Of a stretch of DNA of 64,000 nt, positions 35,990 to 44,393 are shown in pieces (position 1 is the first letter of the stretch; each line of letters opens with the position of its first letter). The stretch covers positions 682,001-746,000 of the forward strand of contig NZ_LN879468.1 of the NCBI RefSeq assembly GCF_001403635.1, written 5' to 3'. Origin of the DNA: Clostridium massiliamazoniense (GTDB lineage Bacteria; Bacillota; Clostridia; Clostridiales; Clostridiaceae). The notes beneath the pieces are model-generated. The model made no database searches. It was not told the DNA's origin and saw only the letters and a list, made by a program, of their open reading frames with translations. The position numbers and the translations under genes were made by a program.

Positions 35990-36661
35990 TTATCTACATC
36001 TACATCTACATTTACAGCAGCACATAGCTTTTTTAACTGCTGCATTAACAGCTTTATTTATAGCTCTCATAGTACATTTATCTACTAATCTTCTTCTCTT
36101 GTGAACTATAATCATTCTTTGGTTTCTATGACCTGGTCTTATGGCAAAATGAGCTGATGGGTAATATTGTGCACATTCAAATAAACATGGGTCTAAGTCT
36201 TGCTCTACTCTGTATATTCCATCTTCTAAGCAAGTAAATGTTGCAGCACCGTTTTCATCTGTTTTTTTAGTTCCTATTAATTTTTCACATCCACGATCTA
36301 CTTTATATAAACTAACTGGAGCATTTTCTAATGGTTCACCTTGAGCACAATCTAATCTAGAAACAAGATTTAAAGTACCACTTTGTGGAACTCTTTTACA
36401 TGGATCTGGTCTCCAAGTTTGTTCACAATCTAATCCATTATCAATATATTCTCCATCGTCGTCACAAGGATCGTCATCATAATCATCATCTTTATCGCAT
36501 TTGCATTTACATTTGCAATGACGGCTATTATTATTATTATTGTTATTATCTTCCTCAAAATCGTTGTTTGGGTCTCCAAAACAAGGATCCATTGCTCCAA
36601 AATCATTATCTAAAAATCCATCGTTATCATTATGGCAATTCATATATTCTTCAAAATTCAT
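35990..36661 (-). CDS. Cys-rich acidic/basic protein with a beta-sandwich-like core
   Basis: 223 aa with three parts. The N-terminal 70 residues are rich in Asp and Asn, with a run of seven Asn, then CKCKCKCD and DDDYDDDPCDDD. The middle (about 93-190) looks like a small CnaB/transthyretin-type beta domain: SGTLNLVSRLDCAQGEPLEN then TKKTDENGAATFTCLEDGIY. The C-terminus is basic and ends CCCKCRCRCR. No signal peptide is visible. A spore-surface or metal-binding role is a guess; AGGAGG precedes the ATG. Confidence 0.75.
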   Translation of the reverse strand: MNFEEYMNCHNDNDGFLDNDFGAMDPCFGDPNNDFEEDNNNNNNNSRHCKCKCKCDKDDDYDDDPCDDDGEYIDNGLDCEQTWRPDPCKRVPQSGTLNLVSRLDCAQGEPLENAPVSLYKVDRGCEKLIGTKKTDENGAATFTCLEDGIYRVEQDLDPCLFECAQYYPSAHFAIRPGHRNQRMIIVHKRRRLVDKCTMRAINKAVNAAVKKAMCCCKCRCRCR

Positions 36662-36764
36662 CACTATACCTCCTAAAGCACTTTATTTGCTTTACTTAAT
36701 ATATATATATGTAATTACCATTTATTTGGTACCTATTTTCTTCAATTTAATAACTTTTTTTACA

Positions 36765-37322
36765 TTATTTATTTAACCTTTCGACAATTTCTTCACTTAA
36801 TCTTCTATACAGATTTGCTTTTGTAGCTAAAACAACTGATAATGCTAAATTCTTCTCATATTCATCCTTAAATTCCATACTATCTAATTCCTTAGAATAA
36901 TTTATTATTTCCTCTTCAAATTCATCTACTTGCTTTACTCTAATATTATTTATATTATTATAAACCCCTTCTAAATCTAAGTTATTTCTACCATTTTCAA
37001 TATCTTCTACCATTGGCTCTAATAATTTTTGTATATCATTTATAGATAATATACCTTTTAATTCATAAATTAAAGAAACTAATAATATATGTTCCTTACT
37101 ATACTTTTTTTTCTTTACCGGCATTAGAAGTTTACCCTTAACATAGTTATTTATCATTGTTTTAGTTAATATTTTATCATCTTCTTTTCTTTTTAATCCT
37201 TCTAATTTATTATCAAACAATTGTATTACTTGATCCATATATAAATCTATATCTGGTATATCATTTAAATCTATATTATTTATCTTATTTACCTTCTTCA
37301 CTAGTTCCTCTATATTTTCCAT
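36765..37322 (-). CDS. DUF1836 family protein
   Basis: 185 aa, mostly helical. The segment LTKTMINNYVKGKLLMPVKK and KYSKEHILLVSLIYELKGIL fit the DUF1836 family, which has a MerR-like winged-helix start. A DNA-binding role is therefore possible but unproved. AGGAGAT lies five bases before the ATG at 37322. It is monocistronic. Confidence 0.78.
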   Translation of the reverse strand: MENIEELVKKVNKINNIDLNDIPDIDLYMDQVIQLFDNKLEGLKRKEDDKILTKTMINNYVKGKLLMPVKKKKYSKEHILLVSLIYELKGILSINDIQKLLEPMVEDIENGRNNLDLEGVYNNINNIRVKQVDEFEEEIINYSKELDSMEFKDEYEKNLALSVVLATKANLYRRLSEEIVERLNK

Positions 37323-37436
37323 TTTCAATCTCCTATTCTAAACCAAAATTATCTTAATAAAATAATTATATACTATGAAATTATTTTTACAATATAAAGT
37401 TTTTAAAACTTATTTATTAATATTTTAAAATATATA

Positions 37437-37465
37437 TTGACTTCATAATACTTTAATAAGATAAT
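37437..37465 (+). promoter_or_regulatory. Promoter of the HlyIII-like gene
   Basis: TTGACT (37437-37442) and GATAAT (37460-37465), 17-base spacing, 60 bases upstream of the start codon. Confidence 0.72.
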
Positions 37466-37525
37466 ATAACTATTATTATAAGTAGTTTTTAAAACTAGAT
37501 ATTTTAAAAAAATTAGGAGGATTTT

Positions 37526-38176
37526 ATGAATAAGATTTTTAGAGAACCTATAAATGGTCTGTCACACTTATTTGGAGCTATTTTATCATTGGCAGCTCTT
37601 ATAACAATGATAATAAAAGTTTCATTATTTGGTTCTAATTTAACTTTAGAATTTATATCTGTATGTACCTTTGGAATAAGTTTAATATTATTATATAGTG
37701 CATCTGCTACTTACCATCTTGCTATTGCTTCAGAAAAAATTTTATTATTTTTAAGGAAATTAGATCATTCTATGATTTTTCTTCTTATAGGTGGCACTTA
37801 TATACCTTTTTGTTTATTAGCTTTAGATGGTGCTCTTAGAATTGTTTTAACCTCAATAATAGTGTTACTTACTATTGCAGGAATTATATTTAAATTATTT
37901 TGGTTTAAATGTCCTAGATGGCTTTCTACATCACTTTATATTGGAATGGGTTGGATAGCAATTTTTATCATATATCCCCTTTACAATTCTATTTCTCTAT
38001 CTGGAGTGTTATGGTTGCTTTTAGGAGGAATATTATACACAATTGGAGGAATTATTTATGGTCTAAAGCCTAAGTTCCTAGAATTTAAATTTTTAGGATT
38101 TCACGAAATATTTCATATTTTCATATTATTAGGAAGTCTATGTCACTTCATAGCTGTATTCTTCTATTTACTTTAA
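37526..38176 (+). CDS. PAQR/hemolysin-III family membrane protein
   Basis: 216 aa with seven membrane helices. Conserved features are EPINGLSHLFGA at the N-terminus, SATYHLA and the paired HEIFHIF and CHFIAV near the C-terminus, whose histidines bind zinc in this family. The family name comes from an early haemolysis report; the fold suggests a membrane ceramidase-like or receptor-like activity. I would not call it a toxin. AGGAGG precedes the ATG. Confidence 0.88.
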   Translation: MNKIFREPINGLSHLFGAILSLAALITMIIKVSLFGSNLTLEFISVCTFGISLILLYSASATYHLAIASEKILLFLRKLDHSMIFLLIGGTYIPFCLLALDGALRIVLTSIIVLLTIAGIIFKLFWFKCPRWLSTSLYIGMGWIAIFIIYPLYNSISLSGVLWLLLGGILYTIGGIIYGLKPKFLEFKFLGFHEIFHIFILLGSLCHFIAVFFYLL

Positions 38177-38251
38177 TCATAGAAAAGAGATTATTTCAGA
38201 CAATTTCTAAATATATCATTTTATAGTTATTTTTCTTCATCTACCCAAATT

Positions 38252-38333
38252 TAATCTAGAAGCATGAGACTGTTTATCTCCTACTTATAGAAGATAGGAA
38301 TATTACATCCTCTAGATATCAGATAAATCTATA
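38252..38333 (+). repeat. T2 repeat, right half only
   Basis: AATCTAGAAGCATGAGACTG then TTTATCTCCTACTTATAGAA and GATAGGAATATTACATCCTC match the right half of copy 3. The stem CTCCTA with TAGGAA and GAGaCTGT with ACAtCCTC is largely preserved. The left half is missing. Confidence 0.68.
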
Positions 38334-38342
38334 TGAAAAATT

Positions 38343-38379
38343 AAAGGTTGTATGTCCATACTTCGGACATACAACCTTT
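38343..38379. terminator. Bidirectional terminator between HlyIII-like and LysR genes
   Basis: Perfect 15-bp stem, AAAGGTTGTATGTCC with GGACATACAACCTTT, loop ATACTTC. It lies between convergent genes, seven bases past the LysR stop. Confidence 0.88.
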
Positions 38380-38385
38380 TAAATA

Positions 38386-39252
38386 TTATTCAAATTCTTT
38401 TGATTTTTTTATAAAACTACATATAGTTTCTGATAAAAACTTATCTTGATGATATATTAATTTAAAATCTCTTTTTATATTTTCTTCATCTATTATGTTA
38501 AGAACCTCTACATCACCTTTTTCTAATTTTGATGAAACTGCTCTAAAAGGAACACATGATATTCCAAGACCAACTTCTACTAATTTTATTATAGCCTCTA
38601 CATTTCCAAGTTCCATTGAAATTTTATATTCTATATTTTTTGAATTTAAATAATTTTCTATGATTTGTCTAGTTCCACTTCCCTTTTCTCTCATTATGAA
38701 TCTATTTAACAAATCATGTTCATCTTTTTCTTTTACACCTTTAAACCCTATGAAAACAAGCTCATCTTTCCAACTATAATCAACTACTAATTCTTTGGAT
38801 AAAACATTTCCTTCTATAAATCCAATATCAACTTCATTGTTTAAAAGTTTATTTTCAACCTCTTCAGAATTTCCTATAGTTATAACTATATCTATATTTT
38901 TATTTTCATCTAAAAATTCCTTTATTATTTTTGGTAAAAAACAAGATCCTATAGTTGTACTTGCACCTATTCTTATTCTTCCTTTTATATTATTTTTACA
39001 ATCATTAAGTAAAGTAAGTGCTTCATTATGTAAATTCAACACTCTATTCACATACTTTAAATACAATTCTCCTTCATAAGTTAAGTATAATTTTTTACCT
39101 ATTCTATCAAAAAGTCTTGCACCTGTTTCTGTTTCAATCTCCTTAATTGCTTGACTTACTGAAGGTTGACTTATATAAAGCTTTCTTCCAACTTCAGTCA
39201 TGTTTAATGTTGTAGCTGTTTCATAAAATATTCTTAACTTTCTAAAGTTCAT
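38386..39252 (-). CDS. LysR-family transcriptional regulator
   Basis: 288 aa. The N-terminal winged helix reads LRIFYETATTLNMTEVGRKL then ISQPSVSQAIKEIETETGA, followed by the periplasmic-binding-like effector domain (IGASTTIGSCFLPKII, VDIGFIEG). The ATG at 39252 has AGGAG upstream. It is followed closely downstream on the other side only by its terminator, and upstream by a small membrane protein gene. Its target genes cannot be read from the window. Confidence 0.92.
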   Translation of the reverse strand: MNFRKLRIFYETATTLNMTEVGRKLYISQPSVSQAIKEIETETGARLFDRIGKKLYLTYEGELYLKYVNRVLNLHNEALTLLNDCKNNIKGRIRIGASTTIGSCFLPKIIKEFLDENKNIDIVITIGNSEEVENKLLNNEVDIGFIEGNVLSKELVVDYSWKDELVFIGFKGVKEKDEHDLLNRFIMREKGSGTRQIIENYLNSKNIEYKISMELGNVEAIIKLVEVGLGISCVPFRAVSSKLEKGDVEVLNIIDEENIKRDFKLIYHQDKFLSETICSFIKKSKEFE

Positions 39253-39265
39253 ATACAAACTCCTA

Positions 39266-39568
39266 TTATTTTTTATTAACTTCCTCGTAATCTACATCTA
39301 TTATAGGTCCATTGTAATCATCATTTGCTTTATTGCTTTTTCCTTCTCCACCCCTAATATTTGTATTATAATAAGTAGTCTTGTTACTTTGATTTTCAAA
39401 TTCATTCATCTTTTTTAATATTTTTCTCTTAGTATATGCAATATATCCCCATATACCTAATCCTATAGCTGCACTTCCTATGATTATATATGGTAATACA
39501 AAGAAAAACACCTTACAAACTACTATTATAAGTATAATTGATATTATTATATTCAATGCATTTTTCAT
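39266..39568 (-). CDS. Small membrane protein, function unknown
   Basis: 100 aa. Two hydrophobic helices near the N-terminus (about residues 3-45, IIISIILIIVVCKVFFFVLP) are followed by a charged Asn/Lys-rich tail. GAAGGG lies before the ATG at 39568. It lies 13 bases upstream of the LysR gene, so both may share a transcript. No family recognised. Confidence 0.7.
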   Translation of the reverse strand: MKNALNIIISIILIIVVCKVFFFVLPYIIIGSAAIGLGIWGYIAYTKRKILKKMNEFENQSNKTTYYNTNIRGGEGKSNKANDDYNGPIIDVDYEEVNKK

Positions 39569-39705
39569 AAAAATCCCTTCATTCATATAACGTTTTTATT
39601 TATTATATCATAGTAATATTATTTTTAAAATGATATTAATTTTAATAAAATTTAAATCTTAAGCAAATAATAAATTTAAAAGTATATTAAAAGGTGGGTT
39701 TTACC

Positions 39706-40398
39706 ATGTTAAAAAAATTATCAATATTTATTTTTTCGTTTTTTTTCATTGTTTTTAATCAAATAACCTATGTTTATCCCTTAGAAAATCAACCTAAAGT
39801 AATTTATTTAACCTTTGATGATGGACCTAGTAGTAATACTGATAAAATCCTTGATATTTTAAAAGAAGAAGAGGTTTGTGGCACATTTTTTTTAATGGGT
39901 AAACTTATTAATAATAGTCCTACTACTGTTAAAAGAATCTTTGACGAAGGCAGTGCTATAGGATTACATTCTTTTAGCCACGAAAGATGTATATATAATT
40001 CTAAAGAAAAATTTTTAGAGGAAATGCTTAAAACTCAAAAGATAATTGAAAATATAATTGGAGAAAAAGTTTGTATAATTAGATTTCCTTTTGGAACAAA
40101 TAATATGTCATTTAAGCTTAAAAATGATTGGGTAACTTTACTCCATGAAAATTCTCTTAAAATTTATGATTGGACTCAAGATACTGGTGATGGAACCAAT
40201 GTTAATCTTGCACCTAACTTAATATTCAAAAATTCTATATCTAAAGATAATAATATTGTTTTATTAATGCATTGTGCTGAAGCTAATAATAATTCTGTAA
40301 AAGCCTTACCAGAAATAATAAAATATTACAAATCTAAAGGTTATGAATTTAAAACAATCACTCCTGATACTCCAGAGTTGTATAAAGTAAAAAAATAA
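39706..40398 (+). CDS. Secreted or anchored polysaccharide deacetylase
   Basis: 230 aa. The N-terminus (MLKKLSIFIFSFFFIVFNQI) is a signal peptide or anchor. The NodB domain has TFDDGPSSNTD (motif 1, metal and catalytic Asp) and HSFSHE (motif 2), then RFPFGTNN. It probably removes acetyl groups from cell-wall or sporulation peptidoglycan, like PdaA. AAAGGTGG precedes the ATG at 39706; the longer GTG frame is unlikely. A second deacetylase lies at 52.5 kb. Confidence 0.9.
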   Translation: MLKKLSIFIFSFFFIVFNQITYVYPLENQPKVIYLTFDDGPSSNTDKILDILKEEEVCGTFFLMGKLINNSPTTVKRIFDEGSAIGLHSFSHERCIYNSKEKFLEEMLKTQKIIENIIGEKVCIIRFPFGTNNMSFKLKNDWVTLLHENSLKIYDWTQDTGDGTNVNLAPNLIFKNSISKDNNIVLLMHCAEANNNSVKALPEIIKYYKSKGYEFKTITPDTPELYKVKK

Positions 40399-40427
40399 AT
40401 TATCTAAAACATCTTCCTTTAAAATAA

Positions 40428-40474
40428 AAAGAGTATTCCTAAAGAGAAATAAAACTCCCTTTGAAATACTCTTT
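40428..40474. terminator. Terminator between deacetylase and amidase-like genes
   Basis: AAAGAGTATT pairs with AATACTCTTT over a 27-base loop followed by GTTTTTT. Convergent genes, so it may serve both. Confidence 0.65.
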
Positions 40475-40488
40475 GTTTTTTATAAGTA

Positions 40489-41016
40489 TTATTCACTAGT
40501 AATAGCATTCACTATATTAGTTGCTATAGCATTAAGTTCATCTTTTCTACACCGTTCTATTGATTCTTCAAAGAAAAGCCTTATTATTATAGTAGGCATA
40601 TTATTATGTGATATTAAATAATTCTCCCCTAACTTTACACCTCTATCATAATAATTTAAAGTTGAAACTTCCTTCAATATTTTTTCTGCAAATTTGAAAG
40701 CTTTTCCATAACCACTAACCCAACATTCTATAGCTTTCTTATGATATAAATGAAAAGAAAATTCTAAATGCAAAGATGAATTTAATTTATTTATATTCCT
40801 TACTCTATAACTCAGAGAATCTCCTACAAAATTAAATTTTTCATTCCATGGGGTACAGTCTATAGCCTCATATCCCAATGCATTTAATTTCTCAATTACT
40901 AGATTTAATACTTCCTTTGTGTATTGCTCTTCTAATCTATTACCTATAGAATCAGCATTTGGATAGCATTTATATCCTGCATCTAAACTTATTGTCGATC
41001 CATTCACTAAATGCAT
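40489..41016 (-). CDS. Amidase_3-like protein with altered active site
   Basis: 175 aa, beginning at an ATG with AGGAGGG five bases upstream. The layout follows phage-endolysin-type N-acetylmuramoyl-L-alanine amidases: ISLDAGYKCYPNADSIG, RLEEQYTKEV, SLHLEFS and IIIRLFFEE. The first zinc ligand His appears as Tyr15 (AGY for GH) and the late catalytic Glu as Arg146 (IRLFF for IESFF); the middle His83 remains. It may be inactive or bind without cutting. No signal peptide, no holin nearby. Confidence 0.7.
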   Translation of the reverse strand: MHLVNGSTISLDAGYKCYPNADSIGNRLEEQYTKEVLNLVIEKLNALGYEAIDCTPWNEKFNFVGDSLSYRVRNINKLNSSLHLEFSFHLYHKKAIECWVSGYGKAFKFAEKILKEVSTLNYYDRGVKLGENYLISHNNMPTIIIRLFFEESIERCRKDELNAIATNIVNAITSE

Positions 41017-41094
41017 ACTATCCCTCCTAGCGATTTTAGGACTTTGTTTATATACTATAGTATGCATAAGTGTTCTTTAAGTAACCATTTAATT

Positions 41095-41733
41095 TTACAT
41101 TATTTTACTGATTGACATTACATTATTATTTACTTCATAAACAAAATTTTCATTTAAAGTATTAACAAAAGATTTTATCCAAGCATTTCTAAGTTCATAG
41201 AAATTACTTACATCTCCACCTACTTTATCCCAGAATACTTTGTGTAAACATCTTTGAGCTGACCACTCTATTTTATCTTCTGATGAGCTTAAAATTTGAT
41301 TTATTCTATCACAAGGCATTCCTTCTAATATGTAATCATTCATAGCCTTATAAATATCTTCTGCACTTTCTACATCAGAAATATTTTCTATGTAACTTTT
41401 AGCATTTTCTATTCCTTTGTTTTTATATATTTCTAATAAATTAGCTTTTAAATTTTCATTTGCTTTTAATATTTCAGTAGTGTAAAAAGCAACTCTTCCT
41501 TCTGCTGAATTTATAGCTTCTTGTAACCAACCATGTATATTGCTTTCATCTATTAATTTATCTAAAGGCTCATCCTTAAGTTTTTCTCCAAATCTCTCAT
41601 TAGCCTCTTTAACTAATTTATCTATATCAATTGAATTTACTTTTGCTAAAGCCAAAGTATCCTCTTCTAATCCTTCAAACCACTTTATTTTTTCAAATAA
41701 CCAAAAATGTATTTTACCTAAAAATAGACTCAT
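41095..41733 (-). CDS. Helical soluble protein, function unknown
   Basis: 212 aa, predicted almost entirely helical, with many Lys/Glu pairs and no signal peptide or membrane segment. Recognisable strings include HFWLFEKIKWFEGLEEDTLA and EGMPCDRINQILSSSEDKIE. AGGAGG precedes the ATG. It lies upstream of the amidase-like gene (78-base gap) in the same direction, so they may be co-transcribed. No family recognised. Confidence 0.72.
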   Translation of the reverse strand: MSLFLGKIHFWLFEKIKWFEGLEEDTLALAKVNSIDIDKLVKEANERFGEKLKDEPLDKLIDESNIHGWLQEAINSAEGRVAFYTTEILKANENLKANLLEIYKNKGIENAKSYIENISDVESAEDIYKAMNDYILEGMPCDRINQILSSSEDKIEWSAQRCLHKVFWDKVGGDVSNFYELRNAWIKSFVNTLNENFVYEVNNNVMSISKIM

Positions 41734-42096
41734 ATTTATTCCTCCTTAGTAATCATGTAAAAATTTCCTAATAGCTATGTTTTTAATATTAAATAACTAT
41801 AATTATTGCTTTTATCAAAATATTTTACTTGCTTTAAAATAAATTTAAATTTCTTTTTATATGTCATATTATATACTATAAAGCTTTTTTATTCCGTATC
41901 CTTTGTTACCAAATTATATAGGTAATCTTTATTTTATATATAGAAGAAAAACTTACTGCATTAAATCAACTTCTTTATAACTTTTGTACCTTAGGTAAAC
42001 TATGAAATGTTAAACCTATATAACTAATTTAAAAGCAAAAGGGATATATCTATAAGTTCGATACATCCCCTAAGCTTTTTTAATATATAAATTAAA
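41734..42096. other. Intergenic region with T1 hairpin
   Basis: About 360 AT-rich bases before the gene ending at 42097. The only feature I see is the short T1-type hairpin near the right end (42041-42069). Confidence 0.5.
42041..42069 (-). repeat. T1-type hairpin, copy E (hairpin only)
   Basis: GGGATATATC pairs with GATACATCCC with one mismatch over a 9-base loop, 28 bases past the stop of the small gene ending at 42097. The rest of T1 is not present. Confidence 0.6.
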
Positions 42097-42252
42097 TTAT
42101 TCTTCTTCCACTTCTATTGTATTTTCAACAAATTCATCTTCTTGATTTTCTTCTAAATTTTCATTATTTTTTTTGTCATAAGCAATAGCTGCAGCAAATG
42201 CAGTAGCTGCTGCTAATAACATTAGTGCTTTACCTTTTTTTATTTTAAACAC
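42097..42252 (-). CDS. Small protein with hydrophobic N-terminus and acidic tail
   Basis: 51 aa from GTG (42252): MFKIKKGKALMLLAAATAFA followed by an acidic tail (ENLEENQEDEFVE). The basic start plus hydrophobic stretch suggests a membrane anchor or signal sequence. GGTG lies six bases before the GTG. It is too short to appear in most reading-frame lists but has a ribosome binding site and a terminator-like hairpin. Function unknown. Confidence 0.55.
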   Translation of the reverse strand: MFKIKKGKALMLLAAATAFAAAIAYDKKNNENLEENQEDEFVENTIEVEEE

Positions 42253-42344
42253 AAGCTTCACCTACCTTAACTAAATAAATATATAATTTATAGTTCTTTA
42301 ATATTTTTTAGGTATTTATTATGGGCTTATACTCTAATAATATT

Positions 42345-42437
42345 TTATCTAATAGTTAGGTACTATATCTTTTTAATTCATATATAGTCTCAACCTTCTA
42401 GATAAGTCCAATTAACTCAGTACAAACTACTAAGTTT
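42345..42437 (-). repeat. T2 repeat, degenerate copy
   Basis: TCTAATAGTTAGGTACTATA, then ATATATAGTCTCAACCTTCTAGATAAG, matches the reverse T2 pattern with many substitutions. The paired arms have largely decayed, so this looks like an old copy. Confidence 0.42.
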
Positions 42438-42480
42438 ATACTTACTATTATACCCATTTGAGCTCTCTTATTCCATTATT

Positions 42481-43434
42481 TTATAATATTTTTTTCGATT
42501 TCCATTCCATTTCATTAACCATTGATGATATTTTTTCAAAACACATTTCTGGATGTATTGTCTTCTCATGTGCTATAGTTAATACAGACATTGACATTGC
42601 AAACTTAACTATTTCTTCTATAGGAAGATTATTCATGTAACCATGTCCCATTCCTGCTACAAAAGAATCTCCAGCTCCTGTAACATTAACAACATCTACT
42701 TTTCCAGTTCCTATTTTTCCACAATTATCTTTATCTTTATAGAATATTCCATCAGCATCTAAGCTTATAAATACTCTTTCAATTCCAAGTGATAAGAAAT
42801 AATTACTAGCATTTATTAAATCCTCTTCATCTATAATAGGAAAACCAGCTAATATTTCAGCTTCATGTCTGTTTGGTTTTATTGTATGGAAATACTTTAT
42901 TAAATGTTTTACATTCATAGCTTTTTCCGCTGAAACTGGATCTAATATAAACTTAGTGTTTTTAAATTTCTTAACCATATACTCCATTATTTCTGGATTA
43001 TCAGCATCAAGAACCACATATTCTGCATTTTCTATTATTTCTGCCTTCTCATCTATAAATTCAGTACACATTTCATCTATACTTTTCATATCTGCTATGG
43101 CTGAAACCATTTCTCCATTTTCATCTAATATAGCTAAATATGTTGGTGTTGATTTACCTTTTAAGATTAATGAATCTGACATATCATAACCATGTTCTTT
43201 TCCATGAGCCATTATAGCTTTTCCATTTTCGTCATCACCTACGATAGATATAAACTTTACATTTACTCCTACTCTAGCCATATTTTCTGCTATATTTCTA
43301 CACACACCTCCAAAAGACATCTTTACCTGTCCAGGTGTTGAATTGTAAGATCTATATTTAGTCTTACTAAATCCAAATATATCTATTATTGAAGCCCCAA
43401 AAACTAATATATATGGTTCTCTTCCTGTGTTCAT
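42481..43434 (-). CDS. PfkB-family sugar/nucleoside kinase
   Basis: 317 aa, ribokinase fold. The C-terminal GAGDSFVAGM motif contains the catalytic Asp, and the N-terminal FGASIIDIFGF and GGVCRNIAENMARVGV are typical. Residues near the start resemble pseudouridine kinases, but no pseudouridine glycosidase is adjacent. It could equally be a ribokinase or an inosine-type kinase. GGAGG precedes the ATG at 43434. Confidence 0.85.
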   Translation of the reverse strand: MNTGREPYILVFGASIIDIFGFSKTKYRSYNSTPGQVKMSFGGVCRNIAENMARVGVNVKFISIVGDDENGKAIMAHGKEHGYDMSDSLILKGKSTPTYLAILDENGEMVSAIADMKSIDEMCTEFIDEKAEIIENAEYVVLDADNPEIMEYMVKKFKNTKFILDPVSAEKAMNVKHLIKYFHTIKPNRHEAEILAGFPIIDEEDLINASNYFLSLGIERVFISLDADGIFYKDKDNCGKIGTGKVDVVNVTGAGDSFVAGMGHGYMNNLPIEEIVKFAMSMSVLTIAHEKTIHPEMCFEKISSMVNEMEWKSKKIL

Positions 43435-43494
43435 TAACATTCCCTCCAAAATATCTAATTTATCAAATATCTATTATTTAAATTAAATTTAATA

Positions 43495-43683
43495 TTACTT
43501 AAATTGGTTTAAATTCTTATTATATTCAAATCCAGCTTTCCCCAAAGTTTCTTCTAATTGTTTTCTATCTATATTATTATCATCACATAAGCTATCTAGA
43601 GAACCATAAAAATCTCTAAGCTTTAAGTTTATAATACTATATAACATTAAGGGATCCATTTCCTTAAAATTACTAATTTCCAT
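43495..43683 (-). CDS. DUF4250 family small protein
   Basis: 62 aa, the usual length of DUF4250, with MEISNFKEMDPLMLYSIINL and NIDRKQLEETLGKAGFEYN. GGAGG precedes the ATG at 43683, eight bases away. Function unknown. Confidence 0.75.
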   Translation of the reverse strand: MEISNFKEMDPLMLYSIINLKLRDFYGSLDSLCDDNNIDRKQLEETLGKAGFEYNKNLNQFK

Positions 43684-43890
43684 TTTGTTATCCTCCAATT
43701 AGAAATTTAATTTCTCTTATTTTAAATTTAATTTTATTTATTTTCTATTATATATTACTTCAATGACTTCTACAAATATTTTATATTTTTTATTAACAAA
43801 TTTAATAAAAGTGCATATATTATTATTATCTAATTGCTTTTTATTCTCAAAACTCATACTATCACTTGTTATTTTATTTTTCTCAAAGAA

Positions 43891-43915
43891 AAGGGCTATG
43901 TTCACCATAGCCCTT
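43891..43915. terminator. Terminator after the 63-residue gene
   Basis: AAGGGCTATG pairs with CATAGCCCTT over a 5-base loop, followed by a T-run on the plus strand and A-run before it, so it works in both directions. It lies just past the stop at 43923. Confidence 0.8.
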
Positions 43916-43922
43916 TTTCCTT

Positions 43923-44108
43923 TTATTTCACTTCTTTTATTGATTTTATTATTTCAGACTCTATTAACTCTGATTTAGAAAACCCTTTTTTAAAGTATCT
44001 TATTTGTTTATACTTTATTCCACCCATTTCAAAATCTAAAACATCAATTCTATCACCTTTATAAACTACCTTTTCATTTTTACCTTTTAATTCTATAATT
44101 AATTCCAT
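43923..44108 (-). CDS. Small protein, function unknown
   Basis: 61 aa, basic and acidic mixed (ELIIELKGKNEKVVYKGDRI). It looks like a small beta-rich soluble protein. GGAG lies about seven bases before the ATG at 44108. It is followed by a good terminator and preceded by a small membrane protein gene in the same direction. No family recognised. Confidence 0.6.
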   Translation of the reverse strand: MELIIELKGKNEKVVYKGDRIDVLDFEMGGIKYKQIRYFKKGFSKSELIESEIIKSIKEVK

Positions 44109-44126
44109 TTTCAATTCTCCTATTTT

Positions 44127-44291
44127 CTATTTTTTATTTCTAATTATTCTAAAACCAATTAAAACGCCTAAAACTATTAATGAAACTAAAATTACTATAC
44201 TACCTTCATAAAAAAAGTATATTAATAGCCCTATTATTAATCCTAGAAATCCTAGTGCTGCTGGCCATATATATTGTTTAGCTTTATCCAA
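44127..44291 (-). CDS. Small two-helix membrane protein
   Basis: 54 aa from a TTG at 44291: MDKAKQYIWPAALGFLGLII then a second hydrophobic helix (GSIVILVSLIVLGVLIGFRI) and a basic end. GAGG lies ten bases upstream. A GTG three codons earlier lies against the ribosome binding site and is unlikely. It is short and lacks an ATG, so it is easy to miss. The two downstream minus-strand genes may share its transcript. Function unknown. Confidence 0.55.
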   Translation of the reverse strand: MDKAKQYIWPAALGFLGLIIGLLIYFFYEGSIVILVSLIVLGVLIGFRIIRNKK

Positions 44292-44393
44292 TCCATCCAC
44301 ACCTCTATTCTAAAATCTTAATGAATTCTATTCCATTATGCCATTTTTATTGATATATTTGAATAAGAATATTAAATTTAGGAGGTTATAAAA

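Noticed and set aside
37526-38176. Haemolysin toxin
   Set aside because: The PAQR/HlyIII family is a general membrane protein family; the name is historical and does not show toxin activity.
42481-43434. Definite pseudouridine kinase (psuK)
   Set aside because: No psuG neighbour; the motif is shared by many PfkB kinases, so the symbol was left out.
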